64,000 nucleotides of DNA. Source: a bacterium (GTDB lineage Bacteria; Krumholzibacteriota; Krumholzibacteriia; LZORAL124-64-63). The notes beneath the pieces are model-generated. The model was not told where the DNA came from. It worked only from the letters and a program-made list of their open reading frames with translations, and did not search any database. A program made the translations under genes and the position numbers. This document shows positions 44,833 to 54,855 of the stretch, one piece after another; position 1 is the first letter of the stretch; every line of letters begins with the position of its first letter. The stretch covers positions 1 to 64,000 of the forward strand of contig JAAEOA010000293.1 of NCBI GenBank assembly GCA_024223715.1. Direction: 5' to 3'.

Positions 44833-45891
44833 TCAACAAATTCGCGGCAGTTGTTCCCCAATGGGCATGTCTACTATGCGTTCGGTTCCCAAGCCGGTCT
44901 TTAACGTAACCATGCAAGGGTGCCCGGCCACCACTTCCCCCAGAATAACAGCATCGCCACCCAGTTCATGACCTTGCATTACTTTAAGCACAGCCTCGGC
45001 ATCCGGTCCTGGCACCACGGCAATCAGTTTGCCTTCGTTGGCTACATATAGCGGATCAATACCCAGAATTTCACAGGCCCCGTTCACATCAGGTCGCACA
45101 GGAATCTGTTCACCATCAATGCGAATTCCTGTTTTGCTTCCATCGGCAAATTCATTCAGGGTCGTAGCCACACCACCGCGTGTGGGATCACGCAGGGCTT
45201 TAATGTTGGGACAAACCTCCAGCATCTGTTTGATCATCCCATTAAGGGCGGCACTGTCGCTGAGAATGGGAGCCTGAAAACTGAGTTCTTCACGAATGGT
45301 CATGACGGCCATTCCGTGGTCGGCCAGGGTTCCCGAAAGTAATATTTTATCGCCAGGCTCAAGGTTTCGGCTGTCCAGATTCAAATGAGCGGGAATCACC
45401 CCAACGCCGGAAGTATTGATAAAAATTTTATCGCAGGCTCCATGCCCCACAACTTTTGTATCACCGGTAACAATGCGCACGCCGGCTTTTTTGGCCGCAC
45501 GTTCCATGCTGCACAAAATGCGGTGGAAGTCGCTCAGGGGAAAGCCTTCTTCCAATACAAACCCGACACTCAGAGCAGCCACATCGGCGCCGCTCATGGC
45601 CACATCGTTTACTGTTCCGTTGATGGCCAAATCGCCAATATCGCCACCGGGGAAAAAGATTGGATTGACCACAAAAGTATCGGTGGAAAATGCCAGACGT
45701 CCAGGTGGCAGGTCAAGAACGGCCTGGTCTTCAAGGCGATCAAGTTCGGCACTGCTGAATCTGGGAAGAATCAGCTTTTCAATTAGATCGGCAGACAGCC
45801 TACCGCCGGCACCGTGGGCCAGCTGAATCGTATCGTGATCCATTAACGGCAAGGGACAGCTCATGTTGTCAAAGTCTGGTTTCTGGCTCAC
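44833..45891 (-). CDS. hypE: Hydrogenase maturation protein HypE
   Basis: 352 residues from GTG 45891, which overlaps the hypD stop (GTGA) and has an AAAGGG site. The longer open frame lies in hypD. N-terminal AHGAGGR, central TGDTKVVG and DPTRGG motifs, and the C-terminal PRIC whose last Cys carries the thiocyanate intermediate. HypE dehydrates the HypF-made thiocarbamate to cyanide for the Ni-Fe site. Not SelD, despite the shared PurM fold: the C-terminal PRIC and operon with hypCD decide it. Confidence 0.95.
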   Translation of the reverse strand: MSQKPDFDNMSCPLPLMDHDTIQLAHGAGGRLSADLIEKLILPRFSSAELDRLEDQAVLDLPPGRLAFSTDTFVVNPIFFPGGDIGDLAINGTVNDVAMSGADVAALSVGFVLEEGFPLSDFHRILCSMERAAKKAGVRIVTGDTKVVGHGACDKIFINTSGVGVIPAHLNLDSRNLEPGDKILLSGTLADHGMAVMTIREELSFQAPILSDSAALNGMIKQMLEVCPNIKALRDPTRGGVATTLNEFADGSKTGIRIDGEQIPVRPDVNGACEILGIDPLYVANEGKLIAVVPGPDAEAVLKVMQGHELGGDAVILGEVVAGHPCMVTLKTGLGTERIVDMPIGEQLPRIC

Positions 45892-46982
45892 AGCAATCCC
45901 TTTCGGCTGTACTTGTGGTAAGCGGCGCAGGCACCTTCGCTGGAAACCATGGTTGCCCCGAGGGGATTCATGGGGGTGCACTCCTTGTCAAAAGCAGGGC
46001 ACTCGTCGGGCTTTTTTAATCCCTGTAAAATTTCCCCGGCAATACACTGGGCCGGCTCTTCAGTTGTAATGCCGGTAACATCAAACTTCTTTTCAGCATC
46101 GAAAGCAGCCAGCTCTTCACGAATGCGAATGCCGCTCATGGGGATATTTCCAATGCCCCGCCACTTGCGGTCGCACACTTCATAAACTTCATCCACAACA
46201 GCCTGGGCTGCCGGGTTGCCTTGTTTGGTGACGGCCCGCAGGTACTGGTTAGCCACTTCAGAATTGCCACTCTCGAGTAACTCCACGGTTTTCAATATTC
46301 CATCCAAAATATCGACGGGTTCAAAGCCGGTGGGCACAATGGGGACACCATATTTTTCGGCGATGGGTTCGTATTCTTCCCAACCCATGATGGCACACAC
46401 ATGACCGGCAGCCAGAAAACCCTGCACCCGGTTGGTGGGTGCCGAAAGAATGGCTTCCATGGCCGGGGGAACCAGAACATGGCTGACGATTTGGCTGAAA
46501 TTTGTAAGGCCTTGGGCGGCTGCCTGCTTCAAAGCCATGGCGTTTCCCGGGGCCGTGGTTTCAAAGCCAACAGCCAGGAAAACCACTTCCTTGTCAGGGT
46601 TTTGTCGGGCCAGTTTCAGCGATTCCAAAGGAGAATACACCATGCGCACATCGCCACCACGGCTTTTGATGCGGAACAGATCGTCAGAACTGCCAGGTAC
46701 ACGCAACATGTCGCCAAAGGAAGTGAATATTACATTTTCACGAGCAGCAATAGCCAGGGCCCGGTCGATGGTTTCCAGGGGAGTGACACAAACCGGACAG
46801 CCGGGACCATGAACAAGGGTGATTTCTTCAGGCAAAAGCTGGTCTATTCCATGACGCATGATGGAGTGAGTCTGGCCGCCGCAAATTTCCATAATGACCC
46901 AAGGCTGGGTTACGGTATTTTGAATTTTTTCGATGAGGTTTTTGGCAAGTTCCGGATCACGGAATTCAGAGAGGTATTTCAT
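45888..46982 (-). CDS. hypD: Hydrogenase maturation protein HypD
   Basis: 364 residues. Family motifs: [38 protein letters not shown] and the C-terminal CAAYHKY. It holds a 4Fe-4S cluster and, with HypC, assembles Fe(CN)2CO. The start overlaps the hypC stop by four bases and its stop overlaps hypE, so hypC-D-E are translationally coupled. Confidence 0.96.
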   Translation of the reverse strand: MKYLSEFRDPELAKNLIEKIQNTVTQPWVIMEICGGQTHSIMRHGIDQLLPEEITLVHGPGCPVCVTPLETIDRALAIAARENVIFTSFGDMLRVPGSSDDLFRIKSRGGDVRMVYSPLESLKLARQNPDKEVVFLAVGFETTAPGNAMALKQAAAQGLTNFSQIVSHVLVPPAMEAILSAPTNRVQGFLAAGHVCAIMGWEEYEPIAEKYGVPIVPTGFEPVDILDGILKTVELLESGNSEVANQYLRAVTKQGNPAAQAVVDEVYEVCDRKWRGIGNIPMSGIRIREELAAFDAEKKFDVTGITTEEPAQCIAGEILQGLKKPDECPAFDKECTPMNPLGATMVSSEGACAAYHKYSRKGLL

Positions 46983-47269
46983 GCAGAGCCCTCATCGTTG
47001 GTTTCAGGCTTGTCTTCATTTTCAGCGTTTGCATCAGCTTCCATAAAAGCAGAAAGGCGGCTCAGTTCCCTCAAAGAAGCCATAGCTTCTTCTTCGTTCA
47101 AAATTTGCAAAGCAAAACCCGCATGAACAATGACGTATTGTCCAACTTCCACTTCCGGTGTGTACGAAAGACAGGCGTTATTGCGCGCTCCACTGAAGTC
47201 AATAAGACCCATAGGCAGCCCATTTTCTTCAAACTTCTCCACAATTTTTCCGGGTATGGCAAGACACAT
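46979..47269 (-). CDS. hypC: Hydrogenase maturation chaperone HypC
   Basis: 96 residues from ATG 47269. N-terminal [11 protein letters not shown] is diagnostic, with the essential Cys2, and gives the small OB-like fold. It carries the iron precursor between HypD and the hydrogenase large subunit. The acidic Glu/Asp-rich C-terminal tail (~25 residues) is longer than usual. A start at 47287 is possible but would bury Cys2. Confidence 0.96.
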   Translation of the reverse strand: MCLAIPGKIVEKFEENGLPMGLIDFSGARNNACLSYTPEVEVGQYVIVHAGFALQILNEEEAMASLRELSRLSAFMEADANAENEDKPETNDEGSA

Positions 47270-47440
47270 TGAGGCGAGTCCTTTCAATCATGGATATGGC
47301 TTTAAGGCCACAAGCGCCAGTGATGGATACCTACTGCAAAGATAGGTAATGATTGATAATTGTCTAACAATGAAACTCAAATACGGGTATGGTCGTTCAA
47401 GGAATCAGCCCAGACTCATTTATCCAGATTAGGGAATATT

Positions 47441-47962
47441 ATGAAGAAAATAAAAATTATTGTCCTGGCTTTCCTTGTTGCAAACGCTTCAGGAGTTATG
47501 GCCCTGGAAACAACTCCGGCCAAAGTATTTTCATTCACCGTTGAAACCGAAATCCCTGGTACACCTATTGAAGTTTACGATTTTGCTACAGGTGATATTT
47601 CCTCCTGGTGGGATCACTCCATGTCCGAAAACCCGGAGAAACTTTACGTGGAGGCTCATCCGGGCGGTGCTTTCATGGAGATTTTCGACAAGCAGGGAAA
47701 TGGAGTGCGGCACGCGGTGGTCACTGCTGCAAACCGTGGAAAGCTGTTACGATACGAAGGCCCGCTCGGCTTGGCTGGAAACGCCCTGTTTATGGTGACT
47801 ACCTGGACTTTCGAAGAATCTGGTCCCCACGCAACCAAAGTATCGGTTGAAGTGCACGGTTCTGGTGAAGTTCAGGATGGCTGGCCGGAAGTAATAAAAA
47901 AAACCTGGTTGCATTTTCTGAATGATGGATTGAAGCCTTACTGTTCTCAGAGTAAAAAATAA
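47441..47962 (+). CDS. Exported SRPBCC/START-like protein
   Basis: 173 residues from ATG 47441, with AGGGAAT. Signal peptide residues 1-23 ends SGVMALE. The body (AKVFSFTVETEIPGTPIEVYDFATGDISSWWD...GGAFMEIFD...WTFEESG) matches the AHSA1/polyketide-cyclase-like SRPBCC hydrophobic-ligand fold. Exported members of this group are less common. It stands alone between the divergent hypC operon and the convergent ferredoxin gene. Ligand unknown. Confidence 0.65.
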   Translation: MKKIKIIVLAFLVANASGVMALETTPAKVFSFTVETEIPGTPIEVYDFATGDISSWWDHSMSENPEKLYVEAHPGGAFMEIFDKQGNGVRHAVVTAANRGKLLRYEGPLGLAGNALFMVTTWTFEESGPHATKVSVEVHGSGEVQDGWPEVIKKTWLHFLNDGLKPYCSQSKK

Positions 47963-48009
47963 AAACAGGCTTCCCCAGGCCGGAAATATTGAGCCTGGGG
48001 ATGTTTGCG

Positions 48010-48300
48010 TTATTCCATCAAGCCGTCCAAAATTTCCGGTAAATCTTCTTTGGTAATTCCCAGTACATATTCCCCATTGGGATATTCAATGGCAACCGGG
48101 CCATGGTCACAGGCACCAATGCAGCCACTGGTAAAAACACGGATTTCCATTTCTTTGCCTTTTTCCTGAGCCATGTCTCGCAGTTCCTGACGCAAGGCCA
48201 TGCCGCCGCGGTCAGCGCAACAGGGTTTGGGGTGGCCGTCCGGTCGTTTCTGGGTGCAAACAAAAATGGATTTCTGAAACGGGGCGGCAAACTTTTTCAT
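48010..48300 (-). CDS. Thioredoxin-like 2Fe-2S ferredoxin
   Basis: 96 residues from ATG 48300, with AGGAGATCTCC. FVCTQKRPDGHPKPCC and SGCIGACDHGP provide the four cysteines (15, 27 or 28, 60, 64) of the thioredoxin-like 2Fe-2S ferredoxin family. It is 60 bases after hypF on the same strand, so it is probably part of the hypB-hypF unit and may donate electrons in hydrogenase metabolism or maturation. That link is inference. Confidence 0.88.
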   Translation of the reverse strand: MKKFAAPFQKSIFVCTQKRPDGHPKPCCADRGGMALRQELRDMAQEKGKEMEIRVFTSGCIGACDHGPVAIEYPNGEYVLGITKEDLPEILDGLME

Positions 48301-48359
48301 GGAGATCTCCTGGGAACAAAAAAATGCGATTAATTTCGTCCAAGTAATAATAAAAGTTT

Positions 48360-50675
48360 TTAAAGACCGCACCTGGTTCGGGCAATGATTGCCTGACCAA
48401 GGCAAATGGCACCATCGTTGGCCGGTGTTTGAATAGGCCGGAAAACCTTTAAATTCCTGTCTTCCAGAGCATGGACCAACCCGGCTAAAAGAATTTCGTT
48501 CTGAAATACTCCACCCGAGAGAACCACTTGCGAAATATTTTTTTGCTTTGCAGCGAGGTAGGCAGCCTGAGCCAGTAACTCAATAAGAGAACGATGAAAA
48601 CGGGCACTGACTATTTCCGCCGAAACACCTTTGGAAACATCCCTGGCGGTGGCAATAACCAGAGAACCAACAGGAAGAACAAGAGATGGAGGACACTCAG
48701 GAAGGGGCCAGGGTTGGGCCGATTGCACTTCTTTATGGTTGGTCAGGGCCATCAATTCAATAGCGGCCTGGGCTTCGTATTCCGCCAGGGGCCAGCGGCC
48801 GGTCAAAGCAGCCACTGCATCAAAGAGGCGACCACAGCTACTGGTCAGGGGAGAATTAATGTTTTTCTGAAGCATTTCCAGAACAGCATTTACCGGGAGT
48901 TCTGAATAAGAATCAGGTAAGTGGGCGGCCACATTTTCTTCACCCACAGCAGAACGCAAATAACTGACTGCAGTTCTCCAGGGAGCCTTGATGGCAGCAT
49001 CGCCACCGGGTATAGGCATGGGGTCAAAATGGCCCAAACGTTCATAACCGGAAGCATCACCAAAGAGGATTTCTCCACCCCAGATGGTGCCATCTTCCCC
49101 AAGTCCGGTGCCGTCCATTATTAGTCCGATTGCCGGGTCGGATAACTGATGTTCAGCCATAACTGCAACCATGTGGGCATGATGGTGCTGAACTGGAATC
49201 AGAGTTTTACCCTGCGCTTTTTGTTTTTGCGCCCATTGGGAACTGAAATATCCGGGGTGCATGTCGTGGGCAATAACATCCGGTTCACATTCGAGCACAT
49301 TTTGCAGGGTACCAAGAGTTTCTTCAAAAAATTCATATGCTTGAAGATTTTCCAGATCACCAATATGGGGGCTCAAAAAAGCCCGGTCATTTTTAAGAAT
49401 ACAGATGGTGTTTTTCAGTTCAGGCCCAACAGCGAGAACGTCAATGCCGTTACCGGATACAAAAACAGGAACGGGTGAAAACCCCCGGCTGCGACGGAAG
49501 AAATGGGGTTTCCCGTTCAGGACCTGCAAAACCGAATCATCGGCCCGACGAAGTATATCGCGGTTGTGAAAGACAAAAGCATCGGCGATGGGGCTCAAGC
49601 GGTTTCGCGCTTCCTGGTTGTTCAGGCAAATGGGCTCGTCGCTACTGTTCCCGCTGGTCATGATCAGGGACTTAATGGAATAGTTATTCAATTCCCGGAA
49701 CAAAAGATGATGCAAAGGAGTGTACGGCAACATAACACCAAGCTTCTGGTGGCCTGGTGCCACACTTGGGGCCAAAGGCGTTTCGGCCAACTTGTCCAAC
49801 AGAAGAATAGGAGCTTGAGGTGAAAGAAGTTGCGTGGACTGTTGGTCATCTAAAAAAACAATTTCCGAAACGGCTTTCAGGTTCGGAGCCATAACCGCCA
49901 GTGGCTTGGCTTCCCGGTTTTTGCGTTGGCGCAGTCGTTGCACGGCTTCTTCATTGGAGGCATCCACCGCGAGATGGAACCCACCGAGGCCTTTGATGGC
50001 CAAAATTTTTCCATCGGAAAGCAGCTTGGCAACGGCAGCCAGGACTCCAGGTTCTTCCTTACGCTCACCATCAATTTCCAGCCAAACTTGTGGTCCACAT
50101 TCCGGGCAGGCGTTGGGTTGGGCATGAAAGCGCCGGTCGCGGGGGTTTTCGTACTCAGCCTGACAAGCAGCACACATGGTGAAAGGGGCCATGGAAGTAA
50201 AAGGGCGGTCATAAGGAATTCGGTCAATGATGGTCCAGCGGGGGCCACAGTTGGTGCAGTTGGTAAAAGCGTATCCATAGCGTCGGTTGCCCGGCGTAAA
50301 AACATCCTTCAGGCAATCTTCGCAGGTGGCCATGTCGGCGGGAATAAGGGTATTGGTCCCGGGTGTGTTTTGTGAAATCTCGATAGTGAAGTCAGTGCAG
50401 TTTTCCACCAAGGAAATCTCATCCGACTCCACGGAAACGATTTTTGACAGGGCAGGCGCTTCCAGCTTCAACCGTTTAAAAAAACCATTCACATTTGAGG
50501 GCACGCCCTGAATTTCGATCAATACTCCAGCACTGGTATTGCTCACAAAACCCGTCAGTTCCTCAGACTCGGCAAGATTAAAAATGTAGGGACGAAACCC
50601 AACTCCCTGAACAATTCCTCCAACAAGAAATCGTCTGCGAATGAGGTCGGTTTTGCTTCCTGGCTTATCTTTCAC
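48360..50675 (-). CDS. hypF: Carbamoyltransferase HypF
   Basis: 771 residues, GTG start, overlapping hypB by 11 bases. Order of domains: acylphosphatase (VQGVGFRPYIF, residues ~13-95), two zinc motifs (CEDC...CTNCG, CAAC...CPECG, ~117-200), YrdC-like (GLGGFHLAVDA, ~residues 205-390), and a Kae1-like domain with HDMHPGYFSS and HHHAHMVAV. HypF makes carbamoyl-AMP and transfers carbamoyl to HypE. Length matches the family. Confidence 0.96.
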   Translation of the reverse strand: MKDKPGSKTDLIRRRFLVGGIVQGVGFRPYIFNLAESEELTGFVSNTSAGVLIEIQGVPSNVNGFFKRLKLEAPALSKIVSVESDEISLVENCTDFTIEISQNTPGTNTLIPADMATCEDCLKDVFTPGNRRYGYAFTNCTNCGPRWTIIDRIPYDRPFTSMAPFTMCAACQAEYENPRDRRFHAQPNACPECGPQVWLEIDGERKEEPGVLAAVAKLLSDGKILAIKGLGGFHLAVDASNEEAVQRLRQRKNREAKPLAVMAPNLKAVSEIVFLDDQQSTQLLSPQAPILLLDKLAETPLAPSVAPGHQKLGVMLPYTPLHHLLFRELNNYSIKSLIMTSGNSSDEPICLNNQEARNRLSPIADAFVFHNRDILRRADDSVLQVLNGKPHFFRRSRGFSPVPVFVSGNGIDVLAVGPELKNTICILKNDRAFLSPHIGDLENLQAYEFFEETLGTLQNVLECEPDVIAHDMHPGYFSSQWAQKQKAQGKTLIPVQHHHAHMVAVMAEHQLSDPAIGLIMDGTGLGEDGTIWGGEILFGDASGYERLGHFDPMPIPGGDAAIKAPWRTAVSYLRSAVGEENVAAHLPDSYSELPVNAVLEMLQKNINSPLTSSCGRLFDAVAALTGRWPLAEYEAQAAIELMALTNHKEVQSAQPWPLPECPPSLVLPVGSLVIATARDVSKGVSAEIVSARFHRSLIELLAQAAYLAAKQKNISQVVLSGGVFQNEILLAGLVHALEDRNLKVFRPIQTPANDGAICLGQAIIARTRCGL

Positions 50676-51459
50676 GCCTGGCCTTTAACCAGCTGTACCA
50701 TTGGTCCATGCCTTCGCCTGTAGTGGCTGAAACGCGAATAAACTCCAGGCTGGGATTGACTTGTCGAGCAGCTTCTTCGCACTTGTCCACATCGAAATTC
50801 ACGTAAGGAAGAAGGTCAATTTTATTGATCAGGCACAGTTGAGAAGCAGAGAACATGGTGGGATATTTCAGGGGCTTGTCGTCCCCTTCGGTCACGCTGA
50901 TGATGACCACTTTTGCTTCTTCACCGAGGTCGAACAAAGCGGGACAAACAAGGTTGCCCACGTTTTCGATCATCACAATGGAGTCGTTTTCCGGTTCCAG
51001 TTTTTCAGCGGCCCGGCGAATCATTTCGGAATCCAGATGACAGCCTTGACCAGTGTTGACCTGCACCACTGCGGCGCCGGTGGCATCGATGCGATCAGCG
51101 TCGTTAAGGGTCTGCTGGTCGCCTTCAATGACACTGATGGGAGTCTCTGATTTTAGATCGGTAATCGTCCGTTCAAGCACAGATGTTTTCCCTGACCCGG
51201 GCGAAGAAACCAGGTTCAGGGCCAGAATGTTTTTGGCATCGAACCAGCCGCGATTGCGTTGAGCGAGAAGGTTGTTTTGCAGCAGAACATCCTGTTCTAT
51301 GTCAATGGTGCGGCCATGGTCGTGACTGTGGTCGTGGTCATGGGAATGGTCATGAGGGTGATCATGATCACCATGATGATTCAGTTGGGGTTCCGGTTCA
51401 CCAGGCTTGCGGAAAGTCACCGCATGGTCAGGTTGGCTGCAGCCACAGGAGTCGCACAT
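50665..51459 (-). CDS. hypB: Hydrogenase nickel incorporation GTPase HypB
   Basis: 264 residues. N-terminal MCDSCGC is the high-affinity nickel site. A histidine-rich stretch (~residues 27-49, many HDH repeats) stores nickel. G-domain motifs: P-loop SSPGSGKTS, EGDQQT and NKIDLL. HypB delivers Ni to the large subunit with HypA, but no hypA gene is visible in the window. Confidence 0.96.
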   Translation of the reverse strand: MCDSCGCSQPDHAVTFRKPGEPEPQLNHHGDHDHPHDHSHDHDHSHDHGRTIDIEQDVLLQNNLLAQRNRGWFDAKNILALNLVSSPGSGKTSVLERTITDLKSETPISVIEGDQQTLNDADRIDATGAAVVQVNTGQGCHLDSEMIRRAAEKLEPENDSIVMIENVGNLVCPALFDLGEEAKVVIISVTEGDDKPLKYPTMFSASQLCLINKIDLLPYVNFDVDKCEEAARQVNPSLEFIRVSATTGEGMDQWYSWLKARRER

Positions 51460-51500
51460 TTTATCTTCTTTCGGTCAGATTAAAGCTTGTTTCAACTTAA

Positions 51501-52235
51501 CTATAGCCCGAGAAAGCGAATGGCCAGTCCACTGGCCAGAATAGCGACCCCGGCCATGGTGTGAGTGTATCGTTCCAGCTTTTTCAAGGGCAAAAGGGCC
51601 ATGCCTTTTTCCGCCAGGAAGACCATCAATACCATGGTGGCTATCGTCACCACAGCAAAGATTCCAGTCACCAGAATAAGGCCGCTGGTATTGGCGGCTG
51701 CGGCAGGGTACATGAGAATGGGAATGAGGGGCTCGCAGGGTCCCAGAATGAAAATGACAAAAAGTGCCCAGGGAGTCACATGGCTATTTCCATCATTGGA
51801 AGGTTGCGTATGCACATGAGTGTGCTCTTTATGATGTTGGTGCTGATGATTGTGAACGGTTCCATCGGCATGAAGGTGCTTGTGCGTGTGTGGGCGGTTG
51901 CGGTGGGCCTGACGTGCTCCCCAGGCCGCATAAATAAGGCCAAATGAAATAAGCAGCCAGGAGGCCAGATCGCCCCGAAATCCTTCAATAAATTCCAGCC
52001 GGGAAACGGCCAACCCCAGGCCAATACCCAGAACGCCAAGCAATATGGAACCCAGAACATGGCCCAGACCACAGACGGCAGTGATCAGTAAGGTGCGACG
52101 CAGCTTCCAGTTGCGGGCGCGACCAATAAAAACGAAAGGCAGGTAATGGTCTGGGCCGGTAATGGTGTGGACCAAACCAATGCTGGCTGCTGTGGCGGCC
52201 AAAATGGCAATTTCAGGTGTCAGTATCGGAGTCAT
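51501..52235 (-). CDS. Nickel/cobalt permease-like membrane protein (UreH/HupE-type)
   Basis: 244 residues from ATG 52235, after GGAGAC. About six helices, with GLVHTITGPDHYLPF in the first (HxxGxDH-like metal motif), a central His-rich loop (~residues 115-160, many HTHKH and HNHQHQHH groups), and LGPCEPLIPIL in the fourth. These features match UreH/RcnA/NicO-like metal transporters. Located 41 bases before hypB, so it is probably cotranscribed and supplies nickel for HypB. Import is favoured by context, but direction cannot be proved from sequence. Confidence 0.78.
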   Translation of the reverse strand: MTPILTPEIAILAATAASIGLVHTITGPDHYLPFVFIGRARNWKLRRTLLITAVCGLGHVLGSILLGVLGIGLGLAVSRLEFIEGFRGDLASWLLISFGLIYAAWGARQAHRNRPHTHKHLHADGTVHNHQHQHHKEHTHVHTQPSNDGNSHVTPWALFVIFILGPCEPLIPILMYPAAAANTSGLILVTGIFAVVTIATMVLMVFLAEKGMALLPLKKLERYTHTMAGVAILASGLAIRFLGL

Positions 52236-52442
52236 GATGTCTCCAGCGCAAGTTACAAAAAACCACCAGTTCCTGATATTAAAATAACAGGTCGTTGGCC
52301 AATAGTCCATCTATTTGGTGAAAATCCTTTATAAAATATAGGCTATGAGCTGATTTCCCGAAACAGCTTTATTCATGGAAAATGGTGAAGTAGTATTGGC
52401 CAACCAAAAATTTCAAACTTTTATCACATTCAGGGAGCCTTC

Positions 52443-54848
52443 ATGTTTCGTCGCTTTAAAAAAATTCTACTGATTTCGGCCCTGTCGATTTTAGGTTTGG
52501 CTCTGACCCTTTTTGCGGCGGGAACATTGACTCTTAGGGGAAGTTTGCCCCGTCTTGATGGCCAGATCGAATTGCCGGGATTGCAAGAACAGGTCACCAT
52601 TATTCGAGACTCTCTTGGTGTTCCGGATATTACTGCTGAAAGCCGTCTTGATGCTGCCCGGGCTCTGGGGTACCTCCATGCTCAGGAGCGTTTTTTTCAA
52701 ATGGATTTACAGCGCCGCAACGCCGCTGGGGAAATGGCCGAACTCATTGGTGATGGTTTGCTGGCCTCAGATAGAGATACCAGACGTCATCGTTTTCGCA
52801 CCCGAGCCGAACAGGTGGTGCAGGCAGCCAACCCAAAGAATATTGCTTTGCTCAATGCCTACACAGATGGAGTGAACAGTGGCTTGGACGATTTAAACAG
52901 CCGCCCTTTTGAATACTTACTGCTACAAAAAAAACCAGACCCCTGGCAACCTGAAGATACAATCCTGACCCTGTATGCCATGTTTCTGGACCTGAGCCTG
53001 TTTACTGCAACAACGGAAGAAAACTGGGCCGTTGTCCGGGATAATTTGTCACCGGAATTGGCCGCTTTTTTCCTGCCCCGGGGCAACCGGTGGGAGGCAC
53101 CGTTGCAAACCGAACCAGTCAGTGGAGTGATGCTTCCCGATTCAACCATCCTCGATTTACGCCAGTGGAAGTATTCTGAGAAAGACGAAGATGAAGTAGC
53201 TTCGGTACAATACAACCCTCAACACGATTCTGCTGGCAGTAACAACTGGGCTGTGGCGGGAAAACTCACAGCCCATGGCGGGGCCCTGCTGGCAAATGAC
53301 ATGCATCTGGGGCATGGTTTGCCCAATATCTGGTATCGCGCCCGCATGAGTTGGCCCGAAGCCGAAGGTACGCGTTCGGTTGTTGGGGTGACCCTTCCTG
53401 GAGCACCCGCCCTGGTTGCTGGCAGCAACGGGAATGTAGCCTGGGGTTTCACCAACAGTTATGGCGATTGGGCCGATCTCGTCATTCTGGAATTTGACCC
53501 GGAAAATGACCGCCTTTACAAAACACCCGAAGGATGGCAGGAACTGGTCACTCATCAGGAAATCATTAAAACTTCCGGTGCAGAACCTGACACAATTCAA
53601 ATCGATGAAACCATTTGGGGCCCCATCTGGGGAACCGACACCCTTGGCCGACGCTTTGCTTTGCGCTGGACTGCCCACGATGTGGAAGCAGCCAACCTAA
53701 ACCTGGTCCTTCTTGAATCTGCCAGCACTTTGGAAGAGGCGCTGGCTGTGGCCGGATCAGTAGGCATTCCCCAGCAAAACCTGGTTTGCGCCGACGACAA
53801 AGGCCGCATAGCCTGGACCATTGCCGGCCCAATTCCCAACCGTGTCGGGTGGGATGGTCGTTTGCCCGTTTCCTGGGCCGATGGAACCTGCCGCTGGGAT
53901 GGATACCGCCATCCAGCCGATCAGCCCAGAATTCTCAACCCGAAAGAAGGTCGCATTTGGACCGCTAACAACCGCGTAACCTCCGGATACGACTTGGCCG
54001 TCATTGGCGATGGTGGTTATGGTCTCGGGGCCAGGGCCCGTCAAATTCGTGATGATTTACGAGAGCTGGACAAGGCAACTGAAAAAGACATGCTAAATGT
54101 TCAGCTTGATGACCGCGCAATAATGCTGGGAGAATGGCGTAATTTTGTCCTGGAAGTCTTGAAAAACAATCCACCGGAAGAGGGAACACCTCGAGCAAAA
54201 TTCCAATCCTATGTGCGCGACAAGTGGAGCGGCAGGGCCGAACCATCGTCAGTTTCCTATCGTCTGATGCGTAGTTTTGGATTCACCATAATTGACCGGG
54301 TTCATGGACTGCTCCTCACTCCGATCACCAAAAAGAATCCTGACTACCGGACCGACTGGTTGCCACACGGCCGTGCCATAACCTGGGAAGTTTTGGCCCA
54401 GCGCCCCGACCACTTGTTGCCACCCTGGAATGAGAGTTGGGACGAACTGATTCTGCAGGCGGTGGATCGGGCCATGGAACATCCGCTTTCCAATACTGAT
54501 GATCTGTCGGAGTACACATGGGGACAACGCAACCAGGTGAAAGTTACTCACCCATTCACCTATTTTATTCCTGCACTGTCTCGTTGGTTGCAAGCGCCGT
54601 TGGTGGGTTTGCCCGGCGACTCATTCATGCCGCGGGTTCAGCACAAAGGCAGTGGAGCCAGCGAACGAATGGTGGTTTCTCCGGGCCGCGAAGCAGAGGG
54701 AATTTTTCACATGCCCGGCGGGCAGAGCGGGCATCCGCTATCGTCATATTTTCTGGCCGGACATGAAGACTGGCAACAAGGCAAAGCATCGCCGTTGCTG
54801 CCGGGTGAAGAAAAGCACCGGCTGGAGTTAAAACCCGTCAAAAAGTAG
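52443..54848 (+). CDS. Penicillin acylase family Ntn-hydrolase
   Basis: 801 residues. N-terminal membrane or signal segment (~8-28). The alpha part contains GVPDITAES and ALGYLHAQER. The internal SNNW, with Ser266 as nucleophile after self-cleavage at Gly265-Ser266 (AGSNNWAV), starts the beta chain. NDMHLGHGLP supplies oxyanion and Asn residues. Substrates of this family include penicillins, acyl-homoserine lactones and other amides. Without experiments the natural substrate is open. It stands alone and is convergent with the PHP gene. Confidence 0.9.
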   Translation: MFRRFKKILLISALSILGLALTLFAAGTLTLRGSLPRLDGQIELPGLQEQVTIIRDSLGVPDITAESRLDAARALGYLHAQERFFQMDLQRRNAAGEMAELIGDGLLASDRDTRRHRFRTRAEQVVQAANPKNIALLNAYTDGVNSGLDDLNSRPFEYLLLQKKPDPWQPEDTILTLYAMFLDLSLFTATTEENWAVVRDNLSPELAAFFLPRGNRWEAPLQTEPVSGVMLPDSTILDLRQWKYSEKDEDEVASVQYNPQHDSAGSNNWAVAGKLTAHGGALLANDMHLGHGLPNIWYRARMSWPEAEGTRSVVGVTLPGAPALVAGSNGNVAWGFTNSYGDWADLVILEFDPENDRLYKTPEGWQELVTHQEIIKTSGAEPDTIQIDETIWGPIWGTDTLGRRFALRWTAHDVEAANLNLVLLESASTLEEALAVAGSVGIPQQNLVCADDKGRIAWTIAGPIPNRVGWDGRLPVSWADGTCRWDGYRHPADQPRILNPKEGRIWTANNRVTSGYDLAVIGDGGYGLGARARQIRDDLRELDKATEKDMLNVQLDDRAIMLGEWRNFVLEVLKNNPPEEGTPRAKFQSYVRDKWSGRAEPSSVSYRLMRSFGFTIIDRVHGLLLTPITKKNPDYRTDWLPHGRAITWEVLAQRPDHLLPPWNESWDELILQAVDRAMEHPLSNTDDLSEYTWGQRNQVKVTHPFTYFIPALSRWLQAPLVGLPGDSFMPRVQHKGSGASERMVVSPGREAEGIFHMPGGQSGHPLSSYFLAGHEDWQQGKASPLLPGEEKHRLELKPVKK

Positions 54849-54855
54849 AATCGGG

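Noticed and set aside
44833-45891. SelD (selenophosphate synthetase)
   Set aside because: The PurM-like fold is shared, but the C-terminal PRIC motif and the hypCDE operon identify HypE.
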